A DNA stretch of 54,484 bases, taken from positions 1-54,484 of the forward strand of contig JARCRU010000047.1 in NCBI GenBank assembly GCA_029850535.1, in the 5' to 3' direction. The notes below the pieces were generated by a model. That model saw only the letters and a list, made by a program, of their open reading frames with translations, did not search any database and was not told the DNA's origin. This DNA comes from Actinomycetota bacterium (GTDB lineage Bacteria > Actinomycetota > Acidimicrobiia > Acidimicrobiales > RAAP-2). Positions within the stretch are counted from its first letter, which is position 1. The number at the start of each line of letters is the position of its first letter. A program made the position numbers and the translations under genes. Of this stretch, positions 25,476-33,343 are shown in pieces.

Positions 25476-27139
25476 TGCAACAGAGCGTACCGACCACGAG
25501 CGTCGTGCAGGCGACGTTCGTCGCCACCCTCGTCGACGAATGGACTCGACTGGGCTTGCGCGACGTCGTCATTTGCCCGGGATCGCGCTCGACACCCGTG
25601 GCGCTGGCCTTCTCGCGGCGCAGCGAAATCGCGTTGCACGTGCGCATCGACGAGCGCAGCGCCGCCTTCTTCGCCCTCGGACGAGCGCTGGTGACGTCAC
25701 GTCCGGTGGCCCTGGTGGTCACCAGTGGCACCGCGGCCGCCGAAGTTCACGCCGCCGTCGCCGAGGCGGACCTGGCGCACGTCTCGTTGCTGGTGGTGAC
25801 GGCCGATCGACCGCCAGAGCTTCACGGGGTCGGGGCGCCCCAGACCATTGATCAGCAGCACCTCTACGGGGCCAAGGTGCGGCTGTACGAAGAACCGGGC
25901 GTGGCGCGACTCGACGCGGCCTCGTCGTGGCGCCCCCTGGCTCGTCGCCTCTACGCGGGAGCCGACGGTGGGACCGGGTTACCCGGACCCGTCCATCTCA
26001 ACGCCGCCTTCGTCGAACCTCTCGTGGCCGACGCGCTCGAGCTGGCCCCCGCGAGCACCGCACTGACGCCTCCTCGTCACGCTGCGTGGTCGGCTGCCGA
26101 CATCGACGTGTCGGGGCAGCGAGTCCTGTGTGTGATCGGTGCGGGAACTCGCGAGACCCTGCGTCGTCGAATCCTCGAACAGGCGAAGTCCGTCAACTGG
26201 GTGGTGGTGGGCGACGCGACGGCCAACGAGACCGTGGCCTACGCCGACCCCCTGGTGCGCCACGACCTCGCCTGGGCGGCGTTGTCACCCGACGTGGTGA
26301 TCCGCATCGGCGGGGTCCCGGCCTCGAAGTTCCTCGCGCAGCGCCTGGCTACGAGTGGCGTCGAGGTGATCGCCCTCGACGGAGGGGGACCGGTGGCGGA
26401 CCCCGACGCCGTGGTGACCCAATGGGTCAGTGGGCTACCCGACGCCCAGTGCCCCTCACACCACGCCGACGAGAAGTACGTGGCCCAGTGGCGCGCGGCC
26501 AGCGAGGCGATCGACCATCACCTGAGTGACTTCTGGGGAGATGAACTCGACGAGGTCCTCGTGGCGCGAGAGGTGGTCGAGATAGCCAATCGGCATTCGA
26601 CGGCACTCGTCGTGGGTTCCTCGATGCCGGTGCGCGACGTCGAGTGGTGGAGCGTATCGAGATCGACGCCGGTGTACTCCAATCGTGGGGCCAACGGTAT
26701 CGATGGTGTCGTGTCAACATTCCTGGGCGTGGCGGAGGGTTCGTCGGCCATCGCACTCGTGGGCGACGTGACGATGCTGCACGACGTCTCGGCCCTCGTC
26801 GACGGGTGCGGGGTCTCGACGCGGGCCGTGCTGGTGGTCAACGACAACGGTGGCGGGGGCATCTTCTCGTTCTTGTCCCAGGCTCGCCAAGTGCCACACG
26901 AGCAGTTCGAGAGCCTCTTCGGCACGCCACGACACCACGATCTCGCGGTGGTGGCTCGCGCCTTTGGTCACCACGGTGAGGTCGTGACGACGACGGCACA
27001 GCTACGCGACTCCCTCGCGGCCGCGCTGCGCCGTGACGGACTGAGCGTCGTGGTCGCGCGAGTGCCCTCACGTGAGAGCAACGTGGCGCGCCACGAGGAA
27101 CTCAACACCCTGGTGGGACGGTGGTGGTCCGCGCGATGA
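25475..27139 (+). CDS. menD: SEPHCHC synthase (MenD)
   Basis: MenD condenses 2-oxoglutarate-derived succinic semialdehyde-TPP with isochorismate. The 554-residue thiamin-diphosphate enzyme shows VVICPGSRSTPVALAF, RIDERSAAFFALG, VVTSGTAAAEVH and the TPP/Mg site GDVTMLHDVSAL with NDNGGGGIFSFL. AGGAG at 25465-25469 is 5 nt before the TTG at 25475, so TTG is preferred; a GTG at 25469 in the same frame overlaps the Shine-Dalgarno. The 5' end overlaps menH on the other strand. The stop overlaps ccdA by ATGA. menF and menC are not in the window. Confidence 0.93.
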   Translation: MQQSVPTTSVVQATFVATLVDEWTRLGLRDVVICPGSRSTPVALAFSRRSEIALHVRIDERSAAFFALGRALVTSRPVALVVTSGTAAAEVHAAVAEADLAHVSLLVVTADRPPELHGVGAPQTIDQQHLYGAKVRLYEEPGVARLDAASSWRPLARRLYAGADGGTGLPGPVHLNAAFVEPLVADALELAPASTALTPPRHAAWSAADIDVSGQRVLCVIGAGTRETLRRRILEQAKSVNWVVVGDATANETVAYADPLVRHDLAWAALSPDVVIRIGGVPASKFLAQRLATSGVEVIALDGGGPVADPDAVVTQWVSGLPDAQCPSHHADEKYVAQWRAASEAIDHHLSDFWGDELDEVLVAREVVEIANRHSTALVVGSSMPVRDVEWWSVSRSTPVYSNRGANGIDGVVSTFLGVAEGSSAIALVGDVTMLHDVSALVDGCGVSTRAVLVVNDNGGGGIFSFLSQARQVPHEQFESLFGTPRHHDLAVVARAFGHHGEVVTTTAQLRDSLAAALRRDGLSVVVARVPSRESNVARHEELNTLVGRWWSAR

Positions 27140-27876
27140 TGGCCACTTTGCCCGCGTCATTGATCGCGGCCTTCCCCCTCGCCTTCGCCGCGGGAGTCGT
27201 ATCGTTCATCTCGCCCTGCGTCTTGCCGCTACTGCCCGGCTACCTGGCGTTCCTCGGTGGTTCGGCGGGCACGCTCAAGTCGCCGAACGGACGCGGACGC
27301 ACCCTAGTGGGCTCACTGGCCTTCATCCTTGGTTTCTCACTGGTGTTCGTGAGTTTTGGCGCCCTCTTCGGCCAGTTCGGTGACACCCTACGCACCCACC
27401 AGCGTCCGCTGGAGATCGTCTTTGGCGTGGTCACGATCGTGCTCGGTCTGTTCTTCGCCGGATGGTGGCCATCGTCGTGGCTCCAACGAGAGCGCCGCGT
27501 GCACTTCTTGCCGCGCGCGTCGGTCCTGGGTGCGACGCTGCTCGGCGTGTTCTTCGCGGTGGGCTGGACGCCGTGCATCGGCCCGACGTTGGCGGCCATC
27601 GACGGTCTCGCGGCGTCATCCTCCGGCGCCACGGCGCTACGTGGTTCGATCCTCGCCTTCGTCTACTGCCTCGGTCTGGGCCTGCCCTTCGTGGTGGCGG
27701 CGCTGGCCACCGAGTGGTTCGCCAGCGCGTCGGGATGGCTGCGCCGTCACGCCAAGGTGATCGGTGCGGTCGGGGGAGTGATGCTCATCATCATCGGCGT
27801 GGCGGAGTTGACGGGACTCTGGCAGTCCTGGGTGACCTGGCTCCAGGCGAACTTCCCCGCGACGTCCAGCCTCTAG
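27136..27876 (+). CDS. ccdA: cytochrome c biogenesis / thiol reductant membrane protein (CcdA)
   Basis: CcdA passes electrons from cytoplasmic thioredoxin to extracytoplasmic thiol proteins. The 246-residue protein has six membrane segments and the two redox cysteines in VSFISPCVLPLLPGYLAFLGG (split here as ISPCVLP) and VGWTPCIGPTLAA. It starts at an ATG overlapping the menD stop; a second ATG follows at 27139. In the men cluster it probably supports cytochrome or SCO/oxidase maturation; both SCO proteins in this window would need reduced thiols. Confidence 0.9.
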   Translation: MMATLPASLIAAFPLAFAAGVVSFISPCVLPLLPGYLAFLGGSAGTLKSPNGRGRTLVGSLAFILGFSLVFVSFGALFGQFGDTLRTHQRPLEIVFGVVTIVLGLFFAGWWPSSWLQRERRVHFLPRASVLGATLLGVFFAVGWTPCIGPTLAAIDGLAASSSGATALRGSILAFVYCLGLGLPFVVAALATEWFASASGWLRRHAKVIGAVGGVMLIIIGVAELTGLWQSWVTWLQANFPATSSL

Positions 27877-27888
27877 TGGGGCCCCTCG

Positions 27889-27894
27889 TAGACT
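27889..27894 (+). promoter_or_regulatory. -10 box, leaderless start of tyrS
   Basis: TAGACT is followed by GAACACC and the ATG at 27902; no Shine-Dalgarno is visible. Confidence 0.55.
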
Positions 27895-27901
27895 GAACAC
27901 C

Positions 27902-29182
27902 ATGCGACTGCGCGATGACTGGGACTTCCGTGGTCTCGTCCACCAGGTGACGGATGAGACTGTGCTCGAACGCTTGAGCGTGGGCGGCGTCACCGCGTAC
28001 ATTGGTTTCGACCCCACGGCGGCGTCACTGCATTTGGGCAGCCTGTTGCAGTTGTGCAATCTGCGTCGACTCCAGATGGCGGGTAACCGCCCCATCGCCC
28101 TCGCCGGCGGGGGGACGGGCATGATTGGCGACCCCAGTTTCAAGGCGGTCGAGCGACCACTACTGACGCTCGAGCAAATTGAGGCCAACGTGGAAGGAAT
28201 TCGCGAGCAACTCACGCGGTTCCTCGATTTCACCCCGGCGGCGGGGCCGTCACAGGCGCTGCTGCTCAACAACGCCAGTTGGCTGACCACCATTTCGTTG
28301 ACCGACTTCTTACGTGACGTCGGCAAGCACTTCACCGTCAATCAGATGGTGGCGAAGGACTCGGTCAAGAGCCGTCTCGATCGCGACGACGTGGGACTGT
28401 CGTTCACGGAGTTCTCCTACATGCTCTTGCAGGCGTACGACTTTCTGCGCCTCAACCTCGACCACGAGTGCACGCTGCAATTGGGTGGCTCGGATCAGTG
28501 GGGCAACATCACCATGGGTACCGAGTTGATTCGCAAATCCGCCGGCCGATCGGCCGCCGGACTGACCTCGCCGCTACTGCTGCGCGCCGACGGTACCAAG
28601 TTCGGCAAGTCCGAGTCCGGTGCCAACATCTGGCTGGACGCGGCACTGACCTCGCCCTTCGAGATGCACCAGTACTTTTTGAACACCGAGGACGCCATGA
28701 CCCCGATGCTCCTACGATTCTTCACCTTCTTCGACCACGACACGATTCTCGACCTCGACGAGGCCACGAAGGCGGCCCCCCAAGAGCGTCGTGCGCAGCG
28801 CGCCCTGGCCAACGCCGTCGTCACGCTGGTGCACGGTGAGGACGCCGCGAGCAAGGCCGAGCGCGCCGGCGAGGCGCTCTTCCAGCCCTCGATCGCCGAG
28901 CTCGATGAGACCACCCTGTTGACAATCGTGGCCGACGCCCCCTCATCGACTTTTGGTCGTGAGGAATTCGCCGCGGGGATCGATGGCGTGGACTTGGTGG
29001 TGCGCTGCACCCTGGCCAAATCCAAGGCCGAAGCGCGTCGCTTCCTCGAACAAGGTGGGGTCTACGTCAACAACATCCGTCTCGAGCCCGACGCGCGCGT
29101 CGGACTCGAGAGCACCCTGCACGGCCGCTACGTGGTGGTGCGCCGAGGACGGCGTGATCTACACCTCGTGGTAGTGCAGTGA
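27902..29182 (+). CDS. tyrS: tyrosyl-tRNA synthetase
   Basis: The 426-residue class I synthetase has the HIGH-type motif in FDPTAASLHLGSLLQ, the tyrosine-binding and tRNA blocks (QAYDFLRLN, LGGSDQWGNI) and the KMSKS loop as KFGKSESG. A C-terminal S4 domain (about 360-426, KSKAEARRFLEQGGVYVNN) completes the normal bacterial TyrRS. It starts after a TAGACT box without a T-box or other leader. The stop overlaps the next gene by GTGA. Confidence 0.95.
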   Translation: MRLRDDWDFRGLVHQVTDETVLERLSVGGVTAYIGFDPTAASLHLGSLLQLCNLRRLQMAGNRPIALAGGGTGMIGDPSFKAVERPLLTLEQIEANVEGIREQLTRFLDFTPAAGPSQALLLNNASWLTTISLTDFLRDVGKHFTVNQMVAKDSVKSRLDRDDVGLSFTEFSYMLLQAYDFLRLNLDHECTLQLGGSDQWGNITMGTELIRKSAGRSAAGLTSPLLLRADGTKFGKSESGANIWLDAALTSPFEMHQYFLNTEDAMTPMLLRFFTFFDHDTILDLDEATKAAPQERRAQRALANAVVTLVHGEDAASKAERAGEALFQPSIAELDETTLLTIVADAPSSTFGREEFAAGIDGVDLVVRCTLAKSKAEARRFLEQGGVYVNNIRLEPDARVGLESTLHGRYVVVRRGRRDLHLVVVQ

Positions 29183-29628
29183 GCCGCCGGGCGGTTCTCG
29201 TCGCCCTCAGTTCGCTGGTAACAGCGTCGCTCTGCCTCTCGGCCTGTGGATCGGTGAGCGCGAGTAGCGCTCTACAGAAGTGGGTCACGAGCGCCAACCT
29301 CGCGGTCAACAACGCGCAACTCATCGCCGACGCGCGCCACTCACTCACCGCGATCAAAGACGAACACACCACGGCCGCTCAGTTGCACACCGTGTGTGCG
29401 GTGCTGGACTTCGAGACCCTGCAGGCCTACGCGTCGCTTCCCTCTCCCGACAACCAGATCACCCACCTGCTGACCGCGGCCTACACCAATCTGGGCGACG
29501 GGGCGAACGAGTGCTACGCGGCGGCGACGTCACCCGCGAAGCGCGCGGCCGCCGCGTCGTATCTGCACCGTGCCGGCGCGGTGTTCTCTGAGGTCCAGGC
29601 CCGACTCAGCGCTCTGGGAGTCGCCTAG
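29179..29628 (+). CDS. small putative lipoprotein
   Basis: The 149-residue product begins with a lipoprotein signal: basic MSRRA, a hydrophobic stretch and the lipobox LSAC (Cys about residue 23). The mature part is helical and Ala rich, with two further Cys. No family is recognised. It is coupled to tyrS by GTGA and ends in CTAG shared with a convergent gene. It is a natural LspA substrate in this genome. Confidence 0.75.
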   Translation: MSRRAVLVALSSLVTASLCLSACGSVSASSALQKWVTSANLAVNNAQLIADARHSLTAIKDEHTTAAQLHTVCAVLDFETLQAYASLPSPDNQITHLLTAAYTNLGDGANECYAAATSPAKRAAAASYLHRAGAVFSEVQARLSALGVA

Positions 29629-29852
29629 TCGGCGCTGGGACGCGGACGCAGGTCGATCTCGAGGCGCAGAATGCCCTCTTCGAGGGTGGCGGTAGCGTCA
29701 CCCAGCATCGCGAAGTCCTGGAAATCGACGGTGGCGGCCTGGAGGAATCTCTGACGGTCGGGCCCCTCGACGGGGGGAAGACCCCGACGGCGTACGGCGT
29801 CAGCGCGCTCTCGGAAGCGCAGGATCATTTCGTCGGGGTTGAACTCACTCAC
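29625..29852 (-). CDS. small hypothetical protein
   Basis: The 75-residue product has an acidic N-terminus, a helical segment rich in Arg (ILRFRERADAVRRRGLPPVEGPDR split around the Pro) and a C-terminal beta hairpin ending in LRLEIDLRPRPSAD. I do not recognise it. Its stop is shared with the convergent lipoprotein gene (CTAG). Confidence 0.65.
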   Translation of the reverse strand: MSEFNPDEMILRFRERADAVRRRGLPPVEGPDRQRFLQAATVDFQDFAMLGDATATLEEGILRLEIDLRPRPSAD

Positions 29853-29890
29853 GGGGACATGTTAGAGGTTCGTGACTTCGAGAGAGTTGG

Positions 29891-29963
29891 TACAATGGGA
29901 ATCCGGTTCAGTTGTGCTGAACCTCGGCCGCCGCCAGTTATGGACCGCGGCCAGTGAGGAGTT
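29891..29963 (+). promoter_or_regulatory. promoter and structured 5' leader of the 70-residue gene
   Basis: TACAAT (29891-29896) is a good -10. The leader of about 65 nt holds two perfect hairpins: GGTTCAG (29905-29911) with CTGAACC (29917-29923), and GGCCGC (29926-29931) with GCGGCC (29947-29952). GAGGAG lies just after the second, 5 nt before the GTG start. The -35 is weak. Confidence 0.5.
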
Positions 29964-29966
29964 AAC

Positions 29967-30179
29967 GTGAAAAAAGGCCGCCACCGTCGGTTTGTCGAAG
30001 CTCGCGAACTCAAGCGTTCTACTGGTCCTCGAGCGACGACGTGCGTCGAATGCGGAGCGGCGCCCGAGGACGTGCACGCGTCGTGGTGCCTCGCCGAAGA
30101 GGATCGCTACGACGAGATCCTCGGTTCACTGCCGCGCCCCACGTTCAACGAAGAGGATCCCCTCGCGGCCGAGAATTAA
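29967..30179 (+). CDS. small basic zinc-ribbon-like protein
   Basis: The 70-residue product starts with a basic segment (MKKGRHRRF, ELKRS) and has CVEC and a later Cys-containing VHASWC block, so a small metal site or half zinc ribbon is possible; the C-terminus is acidic. A good Shine-Dalgarno sets the GTG start. The structured leader is unusual for so small a gene and could mean autoregulation by RNA binding, which is a guess. The stop TTAA is shared with the convergent gene. Confidence 0.65.
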   Translation: MKKGRHRRFVEARELKRSTGPRATTCVECGAAPEDVHASWCLAEEDRYDEILGSLPRPTFNEEDPLAAEN

Positions 30180-30910
30180 TCCCGCCGTCGTAGGACGGGG
30201 TGGGGAAGTGGCGTGCCACGACGAGCGCGGTCGTTGATGGTCTCGAGCAGCGTTCGATAGGAGTTCTCTCCCATGATTGCGATGAGTTCCTCGGACATCG
30301 AATCGACCACCCGCGTCGCCGCGACGAAGGCCGCCGGGTCCTCGGTGCACCACCAGTGGAAGTCATCGCCCCCCGATCCCCAGTCCGGGCGGTCCCACTG
30401 AGCGATGCGCGTGACGATGTGACCGTTGGCGAGCACGACGTCTTCTCGGCGAAGCGGCAGTTGCCAGCAGACCTCGGGCTTGAGCGGGATGTAACTCTCG
30501 CCCGAGTCCATCGCCATGACGTGCAGCGCGCAGCCCGGACCCCGAGCGAAACCAGGGCGATTGAGAAAGATACAGGCGTCGTCGACCAGTCGGGTGACGG
30601 CCTCGCCGTTCTTCTTGACCCGGGTGGTACCGTTCTTGCCCTTGGACTTGAACTGCCACTGGTCATCGCGCAGGCGCGTCGCCGCTAGTTCGACACGCTG
30701 TCGATCCTCCTCGTCGGTGAAGTGGGCACCGTAACTGCAACAGCCTTGGACGAGTTCAGGCGTGGGGCCGGTGAGGACCCCTTGACACCCGTGTCCAAAG
30801 ATGCAGGTCCAATTGCTCTCGAGGAAGGTGGCGTCCACCATCCACGTCCGCTCGTGGGATTCGTCGTCGAAGCTGACCCACTCGTGGGCGTCACGCGGTA
30901 CTGAAGTCAC
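30176..30910 (-). CDS. conserved actinobacterial cysteine-cluster protein (YkgJ-like)
   Basis: The 244-residue soluble protein has many ordered cysteines: WTCIFGHGCQGVL, ELVQGCCSYGAHF, DDACIFLN, GPGCALHV, PEVCWQLP and WWCTED. This pattern resembles the Fe-S or Zn cysteine clusters of YkgJ-type and DUF3109-type proteins. The function is unknown. The GTG at 30910 is preferred because a TAAGTT box on the minus strand (30917-30922) lies exactly 6 nt before it; TTG at 30916 and GTG at 30913 are in frame upstream. It is divergent from nfuA, an Fe-S carrier gene, which fits an Fe-S protein. Confidence 0.8.
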   Translation of the reverse strand: MTSVPRDAHEWVSFDDESHERTWMVDATFLESNWTCIFGHGCQGVLTGPTPELVQGCCSYGAHFTDEEDRQRVELAATRLRDDQWQFKSKGKNGTTRVKKNGEAVTRLVDDACIFLNRPGFARGPGCALHVMAMDSGESYIPLKPEVCWQLPLRREDVVLANGHIVTRIAQWDRPDWGSGGDDFHWWCTEDPAAFVAATRVVDSMSEELIAIMGENSYRTLLETINDRARRGTPLPHPVLRRRD

Positions 30911-30916
30911 CACCAA

Positions 30917-30922
30917 AACTTA
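30917..30922 (-). promoter_or_regulatory. -10 box of the cysteine-cluster gene
   Basis: On the minus strand TAAGTT is followed by TTGGTG and the GTG start at 30910, the standard leaderless spacing. Confidence 0.4.
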
Positions 30923-30948
30923 GTTGTTCCGGCGAGAGAGAGCGCCCG

Positions 30949-30954
30949 TAGACT
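30949..30954 (+). promoter_or_regulatory. -10 box, leaderless start of nfuA
   Basis: TAGACT is followed by GTGGCC and the ATG at 30961; no Shine-Dalgarno. Confidence 0.55.
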
Positions 30955-30960
30955 GTGGCC

Positions 30961-31614
30961 ATGACCTCGCACACGACCTTTGACGTCTTGTCCTTGACTG
31001 ACGAAGCACGCAACGTGGTGCTCGACGCCCTCGCCAATGAGGAGTTGAACGCCACGCTGGCGTTGTGGGTCGAGGTCACGGGCATCATGGGTACGGGCTA
31101 CTCCTACGACCTCTACTTCTCCGACATCGCCGACGCGCCCGAGGGTGCAGCGGTGGGTCGCGACGGCGATGTCACCATCGTGGTTCCTGGCTCGAGTGTG
31201 GAACGACTGCGCGGAAGTCGTCTCGAATTCGCCAGCGACGGAGGCGGCGGACTCGTTCTGGTGAATCCGAACCACCCCTCGAGCGAAGAGATCAATCCGG
31301 GGGTCCCCGCGGAAATCCTGGCGATGGGCATCGAGAGCGAGTTGGCCCGACTGGCGATTTCGGTGCTCGATAATGAGGTGAACCCTTCGATCGCCTCGCA
31401 CGGTGGTCGCGCCGATCTGGTCGCCCTCGATGACTCCCACAAGGTCGCCTACATCAAGATGTCGGGAGGCTGCCAGGGGTGTTCGATGAGCCGGATGACA
31501 CTTTCGCAGGGAATCGAGACCGCGCTGCGCAACGCGATTCCCGAACTCAGCGACGTGCGTGACGTGACCGACCACGCCTCGGGGGTCAACCCCTTCTACG
31601 CCGACGCACACTAG
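30961..31614 (+). CDS. nfuA: Fe-S cluster carrier NfuA-like protein
   Basis: The 217-residue protein has a degenerate A-type (HesB-like) N-terminal domain (about 15-110; its usual cysteines are absent) and a C-terminal NifU domain with SGGCQGCSMS, the CxxC that holds a [4Fe-4S] cluster between two subunits. This domain order is that of NfuA, which passes clusters to target proteins. It has its own leaderless promoter and is followed at 29 nt by aroC, which again has its own -10 box. Confidence 0.88.
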   Translation: MTSHTTFDVLSLTDEARNVVLDALANEELNATLALWVEVTGIMGTGYSYDLYFSDIADAPEGAAVGRDGDVTIVVPGSSVERLRGSRLEFASDGGGGLVLVNPNHPSSEEINPGVPAEILAMGIESELARLAISVLDNEVNPSIASHGGRADLVALDDSHKVAYIKMSGGCQGCSMSRMTLSQGIETALRNAIPELSDVRDVTDHASGVNPFYADAH

Positions 31615-31631
31615 GCAATCGCGCCGACTCC

Positions 31632-31637
31632 TAGAAT
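31632..31637 (+). promoter_or_regulatory. -10 box, leaderless start of aroC
   Basis: TAGAAT is followed by TGGCGG and the ATG at 31644; no Shine-Dalgarno. It probably drives aroC-aroK-aroB-aroQ. Confidence 0.55.
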
Positions 31638-31643
31638 TGGCGG

Positions 31644-32834
31644 ATGCTGCGTTTTTTGACTGCTGGCGAAAGCCACGGCCCCTCACTGACTGTCATCGTC
31701 GAAGGTCTTCCGGCCGGACTGCCCATCACCGAAGAACAGATCGGTGAGGACCTGGCTCGTCGGCGACTCGGCTACGGTCGAGGTCCCCGGATGCGTTTCG
31801 AGCGCGACGTGTTGCGGCTCACGGGCGGTATTCGTCACGGTCGCACGCTGGGTTCACCGGTCGCCATCGAGATACTGAACTCCGAGTGGCCCAAGTGGGA
31901 GCAGGAGATGTCCGCCGCGCCGGGCGTGCCCAGCGACAAGTTGACGACGCCTCGACCCGGTCACGCCGACCTCGTGGGAATGCAGAAATACGCCTTCGAC
32001 GACGCCCGTGACGTGCTCGAGCGCGCCAGCGCGCGCGAGACCGCAGCGCGCGTGGTGGCGGGGGCCCTCGCCAAGGCCCTCCTGCGAGAGATTGGCGTGA
32101 GCGTAGTCAGCCACGTGGTGCGTATCGGCGCGGTCGCGACTCCCCAGGGAGCTCGGCCCGGTCCCGCGGACGTGGCCCGGGTGGACGAGAGCGAAGTGCG
32201 GTGCTTCGATCCCCCGAGCGAAGCGGCGATGATCGCCGAAATCAAGGCCGCCGCCAAGGACGGTGACTCCCTCGGGGGGATCGTCGAAGTCATCGCCTAC
32301 GGCGTGCCGGTCGGACTCGGCAGTTACGTGCACTGGGACCGAAAAATGGACGGGCTCCTCGCCGGGGCGCTGATGAGCATCCAAGCCGTCAAGGCCGTGG
32401 AGATCGGTGACGGAATGAGTCAGGCTAGCCAGCGCGGTTCCCAAGCGCACGACGCCATCGCGGCCGACGCGAGTTTCACGCGCGGGGGTGGGTACGTGCG
32501 CAAGAGCGACCACGCGGGCGGACTCGAAGGCGGCATGACCTCGGGCGCGCCGTTGATCGCCAAAGTGGCGATGAAGCCGCTGGCGACTCTCAATCGTCCC
32601 GTCCTCGAGACGGTCGACGTCGCGACGGGGGAGTCCACGGTCTCGTTCAAGGAGCGCACCGACGTGACCGCGGTGCCCGCGCTGGGTGTCGTGACCGAGG
32701 CGATGATGGCGTTGGTGGTGGCGAGTGAGGCCCTACGCAAGTTCGGGGGCGATTCGGTGGAGGAATTCGCCCGTAACCATGCGAACTACGTGCAGAACCT
32801 CGGTTCGACCTCCTCGGCCGCTCGGCCCGCCTAA
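31644..32834 (+). CDS. aroC: chorismate synthase
   Basis: AroC converts EPSP to chorismate with reduced FMN, the last step of the shikimate pathway. The 396-residue protein has the signatures GESHGPSLTVIVEG at the N-terminus, ARETAARVVAGALAKALL in the middle and DHAGGLEGGMTSGAPL and ERTDVTAVPALGVV near the C-terminus. It is first in a tightly packed aro operon. Chorismate also feeds the men genes 4-10 kb upstream. Confidence 0.95.
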   Translation: MLRFLTAGESHGPSLTVIVEGLPAGLPITEEQIGEDLARRRLGYGRGPRMRFERDVLRLTGGIRHGRTLGSPVAIEILNSEWPKWEQEMSAAPGVPSDKLTTPRPGHADLVGMQKYAFDDARDVLERASARETAARVVAGALAKALLREIGVSVVSHVVRIGAVATPQGARPGPADVARVDESEVRCFDPPSEAAMIAEIKAAAKDGDSLGGIVEVIAYGVPVGLGSYVHWDRKMDGLLAGALMSIQAVKAVEIGDGMSQASQRGSQAHDAIAADASFTRGGGYVRKSDHAGGLEGGMTSGAPLIAKVAMKPLATLNRPVLETVDVATGESTVSFKERTDVTAVPALGVVTEAMMALVVASEALRKFGGDSVEEFARNHANYVQNLGSTSSAARPA

Positions 32835-32836
32835 TC

Positions 32837-33343
32837 GTGGCCCTCGTCGTCCTGGTGGGCCTGCCGGGATCGGGCAAGACCACGACGGGACGAGCCCTGG
32901 CCGCCGCGTTGGGAAGTGGTTTCGTCGACACCGACGACGTCTTCATCGAGCGAGAGCACGTGAGCGTCCAGGAGTATCTGCGCGCCCACGGCGAAGCCCC
33001 ATTTCGCGAGCGTGAACTCCTCGCCCTGACCCAGGCCCTGGAATCGCCGGCCGTGGTCTCGACGGGGGGCGGCGTGGTCACCACGGCCGACGCGCGCCGT
33101 CTGGTGCGTCAGGAACTCACGGTGTGGTTGGACTGTGACGACGACGTGCTCGTGGCCAGGGTCCTCGACGGTGACCGGCCCCTCCTCGGTGACGACCCTC
33201 GCGAACGTCTCGTTGCGTTGCGGGCCCAGCGTGACGCGTTCTACCTCGAGGTCAGTCGTTACCGGGTCGATTCGAGCCGACCACTGGACGTCATCGTCGG
33301 TCAACTGCTCGCCATCGTTGAATCCGCCAAGGCCGCCCCGTGA
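32837..33343 (+). CDS. aroK: shikimate kinase
   Basis: The 168-residue P-loop kinase has GLPGSGKTTTGRALA, the shikimate-binding FVDTDDVFIE, FRERE and STGGGVV, and a lid Arg near DGDRPLLGD. It makes shikimate 3-phosphate. The GTG start is 2 nt after the aroC stop, and the stop overlaps the aroB GTG. Confidence 0.93.
   Translation: MALVVLVGLPGSGKTTTGRALAAALGSGFVDTDDVFIEREHVSVQEYLRAHGEAPFRERELLALTQALESPAVVSTGGGVVTTADARRLVRQELTVWLDCDDDVLVARVLDGDRPLLGDDPRERLVALRAQRDAFYLEVSRYRVDSSRPLDVIVGQLLAIVESAKAAP

Noticed and set aside
27877..27901. T-box riboswitch before tyrS
   Set aside because: The gap is only 25 nt and holds a promoter, so there is no space for a T-box.
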